A DNA stretch of 7,221 bases from Candidatus Omnitrophota bacterium (GTDB lineage Bacteria; Ratteibacteria; UBA8468; B48-G9; JAFGKM01): assembly GCA_022704985.1 (NCBI GenBank), contig JAKJFI010000045.1, forward strand, positions 1-7,221. Direction: 5' to 3'. Position 1 is the first letter of the stretch. Each line of letters opens with the position of its first letter. The translations under genes and the position numbers were made by a program. Below the pieces are notes generated by a model. The model was not told the origin of the DNA, ran no database searches, and was given only the letters and a program-made list of their open reading frames with translations. Shown in pieces: positions 1 through 6,197 of the stretch.

Positions 1-476
1 CCTGCCGTAAACCTCTCGCCGACCTCCTTCTGAACGGTCAGAAGGGCGAGTTTTATTTTATCGTGTTGACCGAGTAAACGAAAGGCGATGGGAGAGCTGA
101 TGTAATAGGGCGTATTGCCGATAACCTTGACCCTGCAGGAAAGTTCGTTCCACCATCTGTCCGGAACCTCGAGAAAATCCTTTTCCAGAAGATGGAAATT
201 CTTATAAGGGGCGAAACGTTCCCGCAGGATGCCGCACAACTCAGGGTCTATCTCAAAAGCATACACGTCTTTCACCTTCTCCACGAAACCGTCTGTCATC
301 CCGCCGAGCCCGGGACCTATTTCAACAACTACATCGTCTCTCTCAAGCTCTGCGAACGACAACACCTTGTCCCGGCCGTTGCGGTCAATGAGAAAATGCT
401 GTCCCAGGTGTTTCTTTACATTAACTTCTTTTTCCTGAAGCAACGCCAGAGATTTATGAAGTGTAAGGAATTCCAT
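1..476 (-). CDS. rsmA: 16S rRNA (adenine1518-N6/adenine1519-N6)-dimethyltransferase RsmA (KsgA), C-terminal part outside the window
   Basis: The first 158 residues of RsmA (KsgA) are present; the family is usually about 260-290 residues, so the C-terminal domain lies beyond base 1. RsmA uses S-adenosylmethionine to dimethylate two adjacent adenines near the 3' end of 16S rRNA during 30S subunit maturation in the cytoplasm. Visible family signatures are KKHLGQHFLID (residues 21-31), the SAM-binding loop VVEIGPGLGGMT (50-61), the acidic end of the next strand FEIDPEL (74-80), the catalytic motif GNTPYYISSPI (120-130; usually NLPY or NIPY, here Thr at the second position) and QKEVGERF (149-156). 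The ATG at 476 follows GGGGAG at 486-481 with 4 bases between. It lies 82 bases downstream of pdxA, in the order known from E. coli. Identity is secure; only the window edge truncates it. Confidence 0.95.
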   Translation of the reverse strand, partial: MEFLTLHKSLALLQEKEVNVKKHLGQHFLIDRNGRDKVLSFAELERDDVVVEIGPGLGGMTDGFVEKVKDVYAFEIDPELCGILRERFAPYKNFHLLEKDFLEVPDRWWNELSCRVKVIGNTPYYISSPIAFRLLGQHDKIKLALLTVQKEVGERFTA

Positions 477-600
477 CCTTCTCCCCAAAAAAGAAATTCG
501 AAACTCTAAACAAATTCCAAGCCTGGTTTCTGTTTGAGATTTAAAACTTGGTTCATTGTCACTTGTTCAGAGATTGGTGCTTCGTGTTTAGAGTTTTAGC
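477..600. repeat. Degenerate intergenic repeat element with 12-bp inverted ends, overlapping the pdxA 3' end
   Basis: A perfect 12-base inverted repeat, AAACTCTAAACA at 501-512 and TGTTTAGAGTTT at 585-596, flanks about 70 bases. Two degenerate direct copies of the right arm lie inside it: TGTTTGAGATTT at 531-542 and TGTTCAGAGATT at 564-575. A short CCAAG (517-521) / CTTGG (547-551) pair is also present. The stretch fills the pdxA-rsmA gap and runs about 40 bases into the end of pdxA. It contains no gene and no convincing promoter or T-tailed terminator. It resembles the low-complexity dispersed intergenic repeats I recall from uncultured bacterial genomes; that comparison is from memory. Position 477-490 carries the rsmA ribosome binding site. 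Confidence 0.5.
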
Positions 601-1587
601 GTTTCTTAAAATCCGGACGGCTGTTCTGTATGCTTCGATGAAAGATGAAGGGTCTGCCTTGCCCTTGTATGCGATATCAAAACCTGTTCCGTGTCCGGGG
701 CTTGTGCGCACCATGCCCAGGCCTGCCGTACAATTCACAATCTTGTTGAAATAGAAAGTCTTGAGCGGAATCATCCCCTGGTCGTGGTACATCGCGACCA
801 CCATGTCCAGCTCTCCGTCAATCGCTTTCTTGAATATTGAATCCGCGGGAAAGGGTCCTACACATTGTATCCCCATCTTCCGGAGGGATTTCACCGCTGG
901 CACGATTACCTCTGCTTCCTCATCACCCAGCACCCCGCTCTCCCCCGCGTGCGGATTGAGCGCCGCAATCCCTATGACCCGCCCCCTGATACCGGCAAAC
1001 TTCAGGAAGTTATGTCCCGTGCACACCTTATCAACGATGAGCCGGACGTTGAGCTTTTTGGAAACTTCCTTCAACGGTATGTGCGTGGTTGCCAGCAGGA
1101 CCATTACCCTGCCTGCAACCATTATCATCGCATGACTTTTCGCGCCTGTTTTTTCCGCGAGCAATTCCGTATGTCCGGAGTAGCTATGCCCTGCCAGATG
1201 CCATGCGTTCTTTGAAATGGGAAGCGTTACGAGTGCGTCTATCAGTCCGGATTGCCACAGACCTACGGCTTCTGTTACATAAAAAAACGAGGCGTTGCCT
1301 GTAGTATGGAAGTCCTTTCCTGTCGGAAACTCCCTGTTTTTTATTATCCCCGGGCTGTAAATGTTGAGACATCCTCTTTTTAAGTCCCGAGACGTTTTAA
1401 CGACATTGAGCTTGAACGGTTCACGGGCGAATTTAAGATTGCTTTTAATAACAGGCAGGTCGCCTATGACAAGCGGAGCGGCATAGCGAATTTTCGATAT
1501 CTCGCGGAAAGATTTTACAAGGATTTCAGCGCCTATCCCTGCGGGGTCTCCCAGCGAAACCCCTATCGTTTTCCCTTTTTCCGCCAT
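559..1587 (-). CDS. pdxA: 4-hydroxythreonine-4-phosphate dehydrogenase PdxA
   Basis: PdxA oxidises 4-phosphohydroxy-L-threonine with NAD; the product decarboxylates to 3-amino-2-oxopropyl phosphate, which PdxJ joins to deoxyxylulose 5-phosphate to make pyridoxine 5'-phosphate. It is a cytosolic metal-dependent dimer. The protein is 342 residues (E. coli PdxA is 329). It shows SLGDPAGIGAEI (11-22), SGHTELLAEKTGA (137-149), TTHIPL with His169, ALNPHAGESG with His213 and AMYHDQG with His268. These three histidines match the family's metal ligands (His166, His211, His266 in E. coli). The end has RTSPGHGTGFDIA (294-306), with Gly where Asp is common. ATG 1587 is chosen because the protein then begins MAEKGKTIGVSLGDP; a GTG at 1602 would add five residues. 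No Shine-Dalgarno precedes 1587, and a promoter ends just before it. The last dozen residues are encoded by an intergenic repeat. A PdxA2-type paralogue is less likely given the rsmA neighbour. Confidence 0.95.
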   Translation of the reverse strand: MAEKGKTIGVSLGDPAGIGAEILVKSFREISKIRYAAPLVIGDLPVIKSNLKFAREPFKLNVVKTSRDLKRGCLNIYSPGIIKNREFPTGKDFHTTGNASFFYVTEAVGLWQSGLIDALVTLPISKNAWHLAGHSYSGHTELLAEKTGAKSHAMIMVAGRVMVLLATTHIPLKEVSKKLNVRLIVDKVCTGHNFLKFAGIRGRVIGIAALNPHAGESGVLGDEEAEVIVPAVKSLRKMGIQCVGPFPADSIFKKAIDGELDMVVAMYHDQGMIPLKTFYFNKIVNCTAGLGMVRTSPGHGTGFDIAYKGKADPSSFIEAYRTAVRILRNAKTLNTKHQSLNK

Positions 1588-1592
1588 ACAAT

Positions 1593-1622
1593 ATAATAGC
1601 ACAATTCCAAAATAATTATCAA
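1593..1622 (-). promoter_or_regulatory. Candidate sigma70-type promoter for pdxA (possibly leaderless)
   Basis: On the minus strand TTGATA (1622-1617, 5 of 6 to the -35 consensus) and TATTAT (1598-1593, 5 of 6 to the -10 consensus) are separated by 18 bases. Only five bases then remain before the pdxA ATG at 1587, so transcription would begin at or just inside the start codon. That fits with the absence of a ribosome binding site there. It would give pdxA-rsmA a transcript independent of the upstream secretion operon. This is a motif match only. Confidence 0.45.
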
Positions 1623-1623
1623 T

Positions 1624-1655
1624 GCGCTTTTTTGCGGACTGGCGAGAAAAAGCGC
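1624..1655. repeat. 9-bp inverted repeat upstream of the pdxA promoter
   Basis: GCGCTTTTT at 1624-1632 and AAAAAGCGC at 1647-1655 form a perfect 9-base-pair stem around a 14-base loop. It sits in the gap between the SurA-like gene and pdxA, directly upstream of the candidate -35 element. No T-run follows it on either strand, so it is not a classic intrinsic terminator. It could be a weak terminator or processing hairpin for the upstream operon, or an operator for pdxA. The sequence does not decide between these. Confidence 0.4.
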
Positions 1656-1734
1656 CTGTTAGTTTTGGGGCAAGTTTATGTTAAAAGGTCTTGTCTGATT
1701 TTTAAAAACCACGATGCGGAGAAAATTTCGCGGG

Positions 1735-2544
1735 TCAATCGGAGTAGAACATGGGAGTTCTGGACTGCAATTCCCGTATATATTTGTCAAGCATTACGGA
1801 AAACTTCGCATTGTAGAGTGAATTCCTTGCCCTTACATACAGCGCCTGAACGTCCAGCTTGTTTTCTCTGGTATCCTTTAGAAAAAGCACGAGGTATCTG
1901 TTGCCGATTTTCACCGGACCGCCCAGCTCGTCTTTGGCAATCTTTCCTATGGAATCCATGATTTCAGGAAGCACCTCCTCAGCATTAAGCCATCCGGCAT
2001 CATCCATCTCAGACTCTTTTGCCGACTCGAAACGCCTGATGAAATTCCTTGCCGCAGTTTCACTGTCAAACCATTTTGTCCTGAAATTGTATGAATACCC
2101 CCCCGATTTCTCCAGTTCCTGCATCTTCTGTATAATTTCAGGGGCGGAAATTGTGATTTTTTCAACCACGTTCTGCCTTACGAGCTTTCGCACCTTCAGT
2201 TTTCCTTCAATCCCGGACTTGAACAACTCGTAAGGGATGCCTTCCTTTTCCATCTGCTGCATGAAAACTCTTTCATCAGGGAACCTTTTTGCTATCCTGT
2301 TTATCTCTGCCGCCATCTCAGCGTCAGTTGCCGTTATTCCTTCTTTTTCCGCCTGCGTCAACAGCAGTTTTTCGGAAACAAGCTCGCGAAGCGCCTCATC
2401 GTAATTCCTGTTTTCATCCCGCATCTTCGCCCTTACGTCGCTTTCCATGACGACCTTGTTGCCGACCATCACAACAGAGACATCTTTGCAGTATCCGACC
2501 CCCGCAAGAAATCCGACTAAAAAAAGAAAGAACAGTTTTTTCAT
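1735..2544 (-). CDS. SurA-like periplasmic chaperone with degenerate parvulin domain
   Basis: A 269-residue exported protein. Residues 1-19 are a signal peptide (MKK followed by a hydrophobic run to about 18, with Cys19 but no proper lipobox). Residues 22-130 resemble the SurA N-terminal chaperone domain: VVMVGNKVVMESDVRAKM (24-41), ALRELVSEKLLLTQAEKEGI (51-70), then helices to KVRKLVRQNVVEKITIS. A shrunken parvulin-like region follows, recognisable by DDAGWLNAEEVLPEI (181-195) and DELGGPVKIGNRYLVLFLKD (205-224). The histidine normally in the GYHI/GWHI strand is absent, so isomerase activity is doubtful and a holdase role is more likely. The C-terminal ELQSRT resembles the end of SurA. Its ATG overlaps the previous gene's stop by four bases (ATGA), with GGGGG four bases upstream. 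In E. coli, surA likewise precedes pdxA and rsmA. Confidence 0.8.
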   Translation of the reverse strand: MKKLFFLFLVGFLAGVGYCKDVSVVMVGNKVVMESDVRAKMRDENRNYDEALRELVSEKLLLTQAEKEGITATDAEMAAEINRIAKRFPDERVFMQQMEKEGIPYELFKSGIEGKLKVRKLVRQNVVEKITISAPEIIQKMQELEKSGGYSYNFRTKWFDSETAARNFIRRFESAKESEMDDAGWLNAEEVLPEIMDSIGKIAKDELGGPVKIGNRYLVLFLKDTRENKLDVQALYVRARNSLYNAKFSVMLDKYIRELQSRTPMFYSD

Positions 2545-3422
2545 TTTGCCCCCGTCTTCAGCCTGTCCATCTTTTCCAATGATACCCTTATCCTGCTTTT
2601 TTCCCTCAGTTTCGCTATAAGGGCATCCACCACCTTTTTCTTTTCCTGGAATTTCATCATGTTCTCTATGACCGGCGTCGCCTCCTGGAGAGTCAACATC
2701 CGTCTCTGGGTCTTGCCGGCCAGCTTTATTATGTGATAGCCCACTTCAGACCGAATGGGATTGGCAAGTATGTCCCCGGGATTTATGTTGGTCACCAGAG
2801 CCGCTATTTCCGTCTCAAGTTTCCTCACGTCTATCCATCCGAGGTCGCCTCCCTTCGCCTTGCTTTCTGTCAGGGACTCCTTTGTAGCCAGGAGTTCGAA
2901 AGATTCCCCGGCGCTCAGGCGCCGGAGTATATCACCGGCGGCATCCTGGGACGATACCACTATCTCAAACAATCTCACCCTTTCAGGTATGACAAAATCC
3001 TCCAGGTGCGTATTGTAATACCGCGCAACCGCATCTGCCTGTACGTCTATCTTTTCCGCCAGCTTCGTCTCGACATAGGCCGCCGTGAGTTCTTTTATAT
3101 AATGATTCTTCATTCTGCTCTTGATTCTTCTCTGCAACTGCCTTTCGTATTTTTTTGCCTCTTTATAGAGGAGTATCTGATTAACGTAGTTATCCACAAC
3201 GGCATCGGGATTGGCCTGAAGCGACTCCCTGTAAACCTCAGGAGACAACTCGGCTTCAACAAGAATATCGTTTATCGTAATTGGATACCCGTTGACCACC
3301 GCCACAATATCCCTCTTCTTTCTTACCATCAGGGAGATTATAACCAAGCAGAGCAGAAAAACGCCTACTCCTGCAAGCAATTTCTTCCTGTGCTTTTTCA
3401 GAAACGGCAGAACTTTTTTCAT
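2541..3422 (-). CDS. Membrane-anchored PpiC/PrsA-type parvulin-like peptidyl-prolyl isomerase
   Basis: A 293-residue protein with a basic N-terminus (KKHRKK, 9-14) and one hydrophobic membrane segment (about 15-33), which would place the rest in the periplasm. Residues 38-145 are a SurA/PpiC-type helical chaperone domain (IVAVVNGYPITINDILVEA at 39-57). Residues 146-240 are a parvulin domain with ERVRLFEIVV (147-156), AGESFELLATKES (171-183), GGDLGWI (191-197), a PGDI turn (215-218) and VGYHIIKL (227-234). The usual first active-site His of the HIL strand is replaced (LFEIVV), while the GYHI histidine (His230) is kept, so activity may be reduced. A helical tail follows (250-285). The ATG overlaps the GspK stop by four bases (ATGA) and has GAGGG seven bases upstream. 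It probably folds envelope proteins, perhaps products of this operon. Confidence 0.8.
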   Translation of the reverse strand: MKKVLPFLKKHRKKLLAGVGVFLLCLVIISLMVRKKRDIVAVVNGYPITINDILVEAELSPEVYRESLQANPDAVVDNYVNQILLYKEAKKYERQLQRRIKSRMKNHYIKELTAAYVETKLAEKIDVQADAVARYYNTHLEDFVIPERVRLFEIVVSSQDAAGDILRRLSAGESFELLATKESLTESKAKGGDLGWIDVRKLETEIAALVTNINPGDILANPIRSEVGYHIIKLAGKTQRRMLTLQEATPVIENMMKFQEKKKVVDALIAKLREKSRIRVSLEKMDRLKTGAK

Positions 3423-4963
3423 TGGATTTCCCTCTTGTGCACGAATCTCCTTCTCCTCCTGTCGTACCAGACAACCATCTTTTTCTCGGAGAGGATTTCT
3501 TCTTTTATTTTACCATCTTTCTCAACCTTCCGCACCTTTTGTCCCAGAGCTATTATTTTAAAGACGTTGCTTCTGACCGTTATAAGGTCTATTATCCTCG
3601 AAAAAATCAGTTCCTTCTCCATCTCGGAATCTATGAAACGGTCATGGTCGCTATCCAACAGGTCGAAGCCGTATTTTACCATTTCCCGGCTTAAATTTTC
3701 CACGGGCAAATCGCCTGCGCCGTACCTTCCAAGGACTTCCGAGATATCCCTGTACGGTCCTGCGGCAACAATCGCCTTCGCAACATTCCGGTCAACCAGC
3801 GGCAGACAGGATAAAACGGTCTCGGAAGCAGTATTGATATTCAGTCTGCCGCACGTCGGTTCTTCAGGCCTGTCAGCAACGGTAAAATGGTCCAGCAGAA
3901 CGCGGTCGTACCCGTACTTCCAGAAATCGAGCGTCTTCCAGTGTTCTTTCTTGTGTATAAGCGACAGCTCCGAAAGTGATACAAATCTGTCATTTTTGAC
4001 GTTAAAAGAGGTCGGCCAGTTCAAAAGCCAGTCAACCTTGCCGAACTCCATGCCTATCCACGGCTGGAAAATCATATTGCGTTTGCCTGGCGTGGGACTG
4101 CCCAACAGCCAGTCCATGACTCCGAACATCCGGGGGTCATTCTTCTGAACCGTAGTTGCAGGCAGGTCTATAATATACTCGGTTTCTTCAATCAGGTTGT
4201 CCCTTGCGTCATAGAGTCTCATCGTGCAGTCCAGCCCAAGACTATTAAGAAAAGGTATTGACGCCAGGATGTCCGCAATAAACCCCAGGGAACCCGGATT
4301 TACCGCAAGTATCGGCTCGTAGTGATCGCATCCTTCCGGGTCCGCAATCGGAACAAGTATCGGCAGGATGACAAGCGGTTCTCCGGGGAATATAAATATC
4401 ATCAGGCTTATTCCGTCGCCTATGGTGAAGTATGAACGCGGAGGTATAACTTTTCCCTTCGGTATAATTATATTGGCGGCAACCACGTTTTCCCATATCT
4501 TCTTGCCCCTTTCGGGCGCTATGTATGTTTCACCCTCCGCAACGTCATCCAGAATGCTCTCCGACTCGTCCAGCACCGCATTCCACAATCCGGAGCCGAG
4601 CGTAACCACCCCGGTTATCTTCCATCCCCCGATGTTCAGAGGTTCAGGATACGGGTTGAATAACTCTATAAACTGTCCCCCTATCTCCCTGAGGACTAAA
4701 ACCTCTCCCATCATAGTCCTCTGCCAGCGCTTGACCGCATCTATCTCGTTTAAATAGGGGGTCTTGTTTGTGCCGAACATCCTGCTCCCCCTGAATTCGT
4801 GGACCGGCGGAATTCTGCTTGATTGCCTGTATGCGATGATGTTGAGGGCAACCTGCGCCGCAACGTCGTCGGGATAACCCAGGTCTTTTAAAGTCCCGTA
4901 AAGAACCTCAAAGGACGCATCATTAAGATTTATTCTCTGCCTGTCCTGCCGGTTCCTGTTCAA
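3419..4963 (-). CDS. GspK-like minor pseudopilin, C-terminal part (after the in-frame UGA), with lamin-tail-like domain
   Basis: In the same frame as 5578-5087 and open without interruption from the UGA at 5089 to the stop at 3419. 4963 is merely a TTG that could serve as a restart; family-like sequence begins earlier, with an AEYR...SDVKLVAGVDGERY stretch between 5086 and 4964. Numbering from 4963: INLNDASFEVL (11-21) and a helical stretch to about 60 form a first GspK-like helix-hairpin-helix. VLVLREIGGQFIELFNPYPE (88-107) opens a lamin-tail-like beta domain that closes near SPTPGKRN (289-296). LNINTASETVL (374-384) is a second GspK motif. DSDHDRFID (437-445) looks like a calcium-binding loop. 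The end (SRIIDLITVRSNVF, 455-468) is typical of GspK-like tails. The whole gene is 719 codons, more than twice the usual GspK length of about 320. It overlaps the PpiC-like gene by four bases. Confidence 0.75.
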   Translation of the reverse strand: MNRNRQDRQRINLNDASFEVLYGTLKDLGYPDDVAAQVALNIIAYRQSSRIPPVHEFRGSRMFGTNKTPYLNEIDAVKRWQRTMMGEVLVLREIGGQFIELFNPYPEPLNIGGWKITGVVTLGSGLWNAVLDESESILDDVAEGETYIAPERGKKIWENVVAANIIIPKGKVIPPRSYFTIGDGISLMIFIFPGEPLVILPILVPIADPEGCDHYEPILAVNPGSLGFIADILASIPFLNSLGLDCTMRLYDARDNLIEETEYIIDLPATTVQKNDPRMFGVMDWLLGSPTPGKRNMIFQPWIGMEFGKVDWLLNWPTSFNVKNDRFVSLSELSLIHKKEHWKTLDFWKYGYDRVLLDHFTVADRPEEPTCGRLNINTASETVLSCLPLVDRNVAKAIVAAGPYRDISEVLGRYGAGDLPVENLSREMVKYGFDLLDSDHDRFIDSEMEKELIFSRIIDLITVRSNVFKIIALGQKVRKVEKDGKIKEEILSEKKMVVWYDRRRRRFVHKREIQ

Positions 4964-5065
4964 ATCGTAGGAAAAACAGGTAATGAAGTTTTTAATCTTT
5001 CCGTATCTTTCCCCATCGACCCCGGCGACCAGTTTAACGTCGGAAGGGTCAACATACTTCCTCCT
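4960..5065 (-). promoter_or_regulatory. Possible internal restart: Shine-Dalgarno, 31-codon ORF and TTGA overlap after the UGA
   Basis: Shortly after the UGA the minus strand has a perfect AGGAGG (5065-5060), four bases, then ATG (5055). That ATG opens a 31-codon ORF in another frame, which ends with TGA at 4962-4960. The stop overlaps a TTG (4963-4961) that is in the GspK frame, giving a TTGA coupling junction. The arrangement could let ribosomes reload and translate the C-terminal part separately. AGGAGG also simply encodes Arg-Arg in the GspK frame, so it may be chance. Confidence 0.25.
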
Positions 5066-5086
5066 GTTTCTGTATTCCGCGATGCC

Positions 5087-5089
5087 TCA
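5087..5089 (-). other. In-frame UGA codon interrupting the GspK-like gene
   Basis: Codon 164 of the 719-codon frame is TGA, between GCG and GGC. Upstream and downstream parts are in the same frame. The bases just after it encode family-like protein, so no frameshift is involved. A CGA to TGA change (a C to T transition at a CpG) would be the simplest origin. Sequencing error, readthrough, selenocysteine or a genuinely split gene are alternatives. UGA ends pdxA, both chaperone genes, the GspJ-like gene and the GspK-like gene itself, so global UGA reassignment is unlikely. I see no strong selenocysteine-type hairpin right after it. Confidence 0.85.
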
Positions 5090-5578
5090 CGCGGCGCCTC
5101 TGCCTATTATTCCCCCCAGCAAGTCAATATCAGCCGTTGTATACGTCGCTTTCCTGCCGGCGCCGCCTGCGTAATTCACGTTGATTTTTCCGCTTTCGTC
5201 CTCCACCAACACGGCGTACCTGCCGATGATATCCCCATCCCTGTCGGTGACGCAGTTCCACTTCCCATCCGGTATGCCGTCGCCGTTCAGGTCAACCTCA
5301 TCCCCCGAAAAATTTGCACGCCACGGGTCGGTAAAATCATCGTACTCCAGACTGTCGTTGTCTATCTCCCAGACCGCCGAATCAATCCCCATTTTTGCGA
5401 ACCTCTGCGCGGTCTTGCCAGAGAACATCTTGTACGCAGTCTTCTGCCAGAAGTCAAACATGAAAAGCATCATACCGGTAAAAATGAAAAGTATGAGAAG
5501 TATCATCAGGGCAAAGATTATGGACGCTCCATTCCTCTCACTCAATAATCCCGATGACCCTGCTAAACGTTTTCTCAC
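5087..5578 (-). CDS. GspK-like minor pseudopilin, N-terminal part, ending at an in-frame UGA
   Basis: 163 residues read from a GTG at 5578, chosen because AAGGAG lies six bases upstream; a TTG at 5545 lacks such a site. ERNG followed by ASIIFALMILLILFIFTG (18-35) is a type IV pilin-like N-terminal helix with a prepilin cleavage site after Gly17. It has Phe rather than Glu at +5, as is common in GspK and PilX proteins. DLNGDGIPDG (96-105) and DRDGD (112-116) resemble calcium-binding loops. YAVLVEDESGKINVNYA (121-137) is the characteristic GspK-like strand. The frame stops at UGA (5089-5087), then continues open for 555 more codons with clear family sequence, so this is the front of one larger protein. 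It overlaps the GspJ-like gene by 41 bases. GspK caps the pseudopilus tip with GspI and GspJ. Alone, this fragment would lack most of the periplasmic domain. Confidence 0.75.
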   Translation of the reverse strand: MRKRLAGSSGLLSERNGASIIFALMILLILFIFTGMMLFMFDFWQKTAYKMFSGKTAQRFAKMGIDSAVWEIDNDSLEYDDFTDPWRANFSGDEVDLNGDGIPDGKWNCVTDRDGDIIGRYAVLVEDESGKINVNYAGGAGRKATYTTADIDLLGGIIGRGAA

Positions 5579-6197
5579 TTCTTTCTCCTTCTGTTCTCTG
5601 TTTTGAAAAAACCGTCAGCTCCACCTTCACCATCTGCGGAAGGCACGGCTCCGCCATCTGCCCGGTATCCCACACGTCCCGCCAGCCCGAGCCGTCAAAA
5701 TATGAAAGCCGGAACGAATCTATACATTCTCCGAGCTTCTGCGCGCCGGCGAACCCTTTCGTGAAAACAAAATCCGGATCCCCGCCGTCAACGCGCAGCA
5801 CGGCGACCTTCACCGCCGACGACTCCCTGTCAAAGTATATGCCGAACTTCGCAATGTCTGACTCCGGGCCCTCGGAGAATGGCGCTACGAACCTGATACT
5901 CTCTTTTTCTCCGACGAAATTTATTCTCATCTTCCCTTCCATGCTATTGCACATCGACGAAGGCAGGTACCTCTCCATGTATCCCATCACCCTGGCCGCT
6001 TCCGAGAAAATCTTCTTTTCCGACGCCTGCCTCCCGAATCTGTAGAGGGAATTCCTGAAAATCATCGTTGTGGAAAGCATCACCACGGCAAGGATAACCA
6101 TCGCCACCAGCATCTCCAGCAATGTGATACCTTTACTTGCGGTAAAAACTCCCGTAGAAACACTCCTTCTCAATTTTTCCCTCTTCCTTTCTTGCAA
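5538..6197 (-). CDS. GspJ/PilW-like minor pseudopilin
   Basis: A prepilin-type protein of up to 219 residues. KG followed by ITLLEMLVAMVILAVVML (24-41) is a canonical cleavage and N-methylation signal with Glu at +5, processed by a prepilin peptidase after Gly23. The hydrophobic helix anchors the subunit in the inner membrane before fibre assembly. The globular part (about 50-219) resembles GspJ/PilW in length and layout: a helix rich in charged residues (RQASEKKIFSEAARVMGYME, 56-75), then beta strands such as SIRFVAPFSEG (100-110). The start is uncertain. TTG 6197 has GAGG six bases upstream and gives a 23-residue leader. TTG 6173 has AGAGGG five bases upstream and gives 15 residues. It overlaps the GspI-like gene by 41-65 bases and the GspK-like gene by 41. 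In type II systems GspJ joins GspI and GspK at the pseudopilus tip. Confidence 0.8.
   Translation of the reverse strand: MQERKREKLRRSVSTGVFTASKGITLLEMLVAMVILAVVMLSTTMIFRNSLYRFGRQASEKKIFSEAARVMGYMERYLPSSMCNSMEGKMRINFVGEKESIRFVAPFSEGPESDIAKFGIYFDRESSAVKVAVLRVDGGDPDFVFTKGFAGAQKLGECIDSFRLSYFDGSGWRDVWDTGQMAEPCLPQMVKVELTVFSKQRTEGERSEKTFSRVIGIIE

Noticed and set aside
192..509. Plus-strand frames at 192-509 and 229-438
   Set aside because: They are antisense to rsmA, whose motifs are unmistakable on the minus strand.
1681..1734. Intrinsic terminator after the SurA-like gene
   Set aside because: Short A/T palindromes exist, but there is no GC-rich stem followed by a T-run.
2733..4148. A 471-codon plus-strand open frame antisense to the PpiC-like and GspK-like genes
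   Set aside because: Its translation shows no recognisable family features, and the opposite strand encodes clear homologous proteins across the same bases. It is a shadow frame.
5030..5089. Bacterial selenocysteine insertion hairpin after the UGA
   Set aside because: Only a four-base-pair AUAC/GUAU stem with a 14-base loop could be found, and the UGA is not in a redox-like context. Too weak to claim.
5087..5578. UGA reassigned genome-wide (to Gly or Trp)
   Set aside because: UGA ends pdxA, both chaperone genes and the GspJ-like gene exactly at overlaps or natural C-termini, and Trp is normally encoded by TGG.
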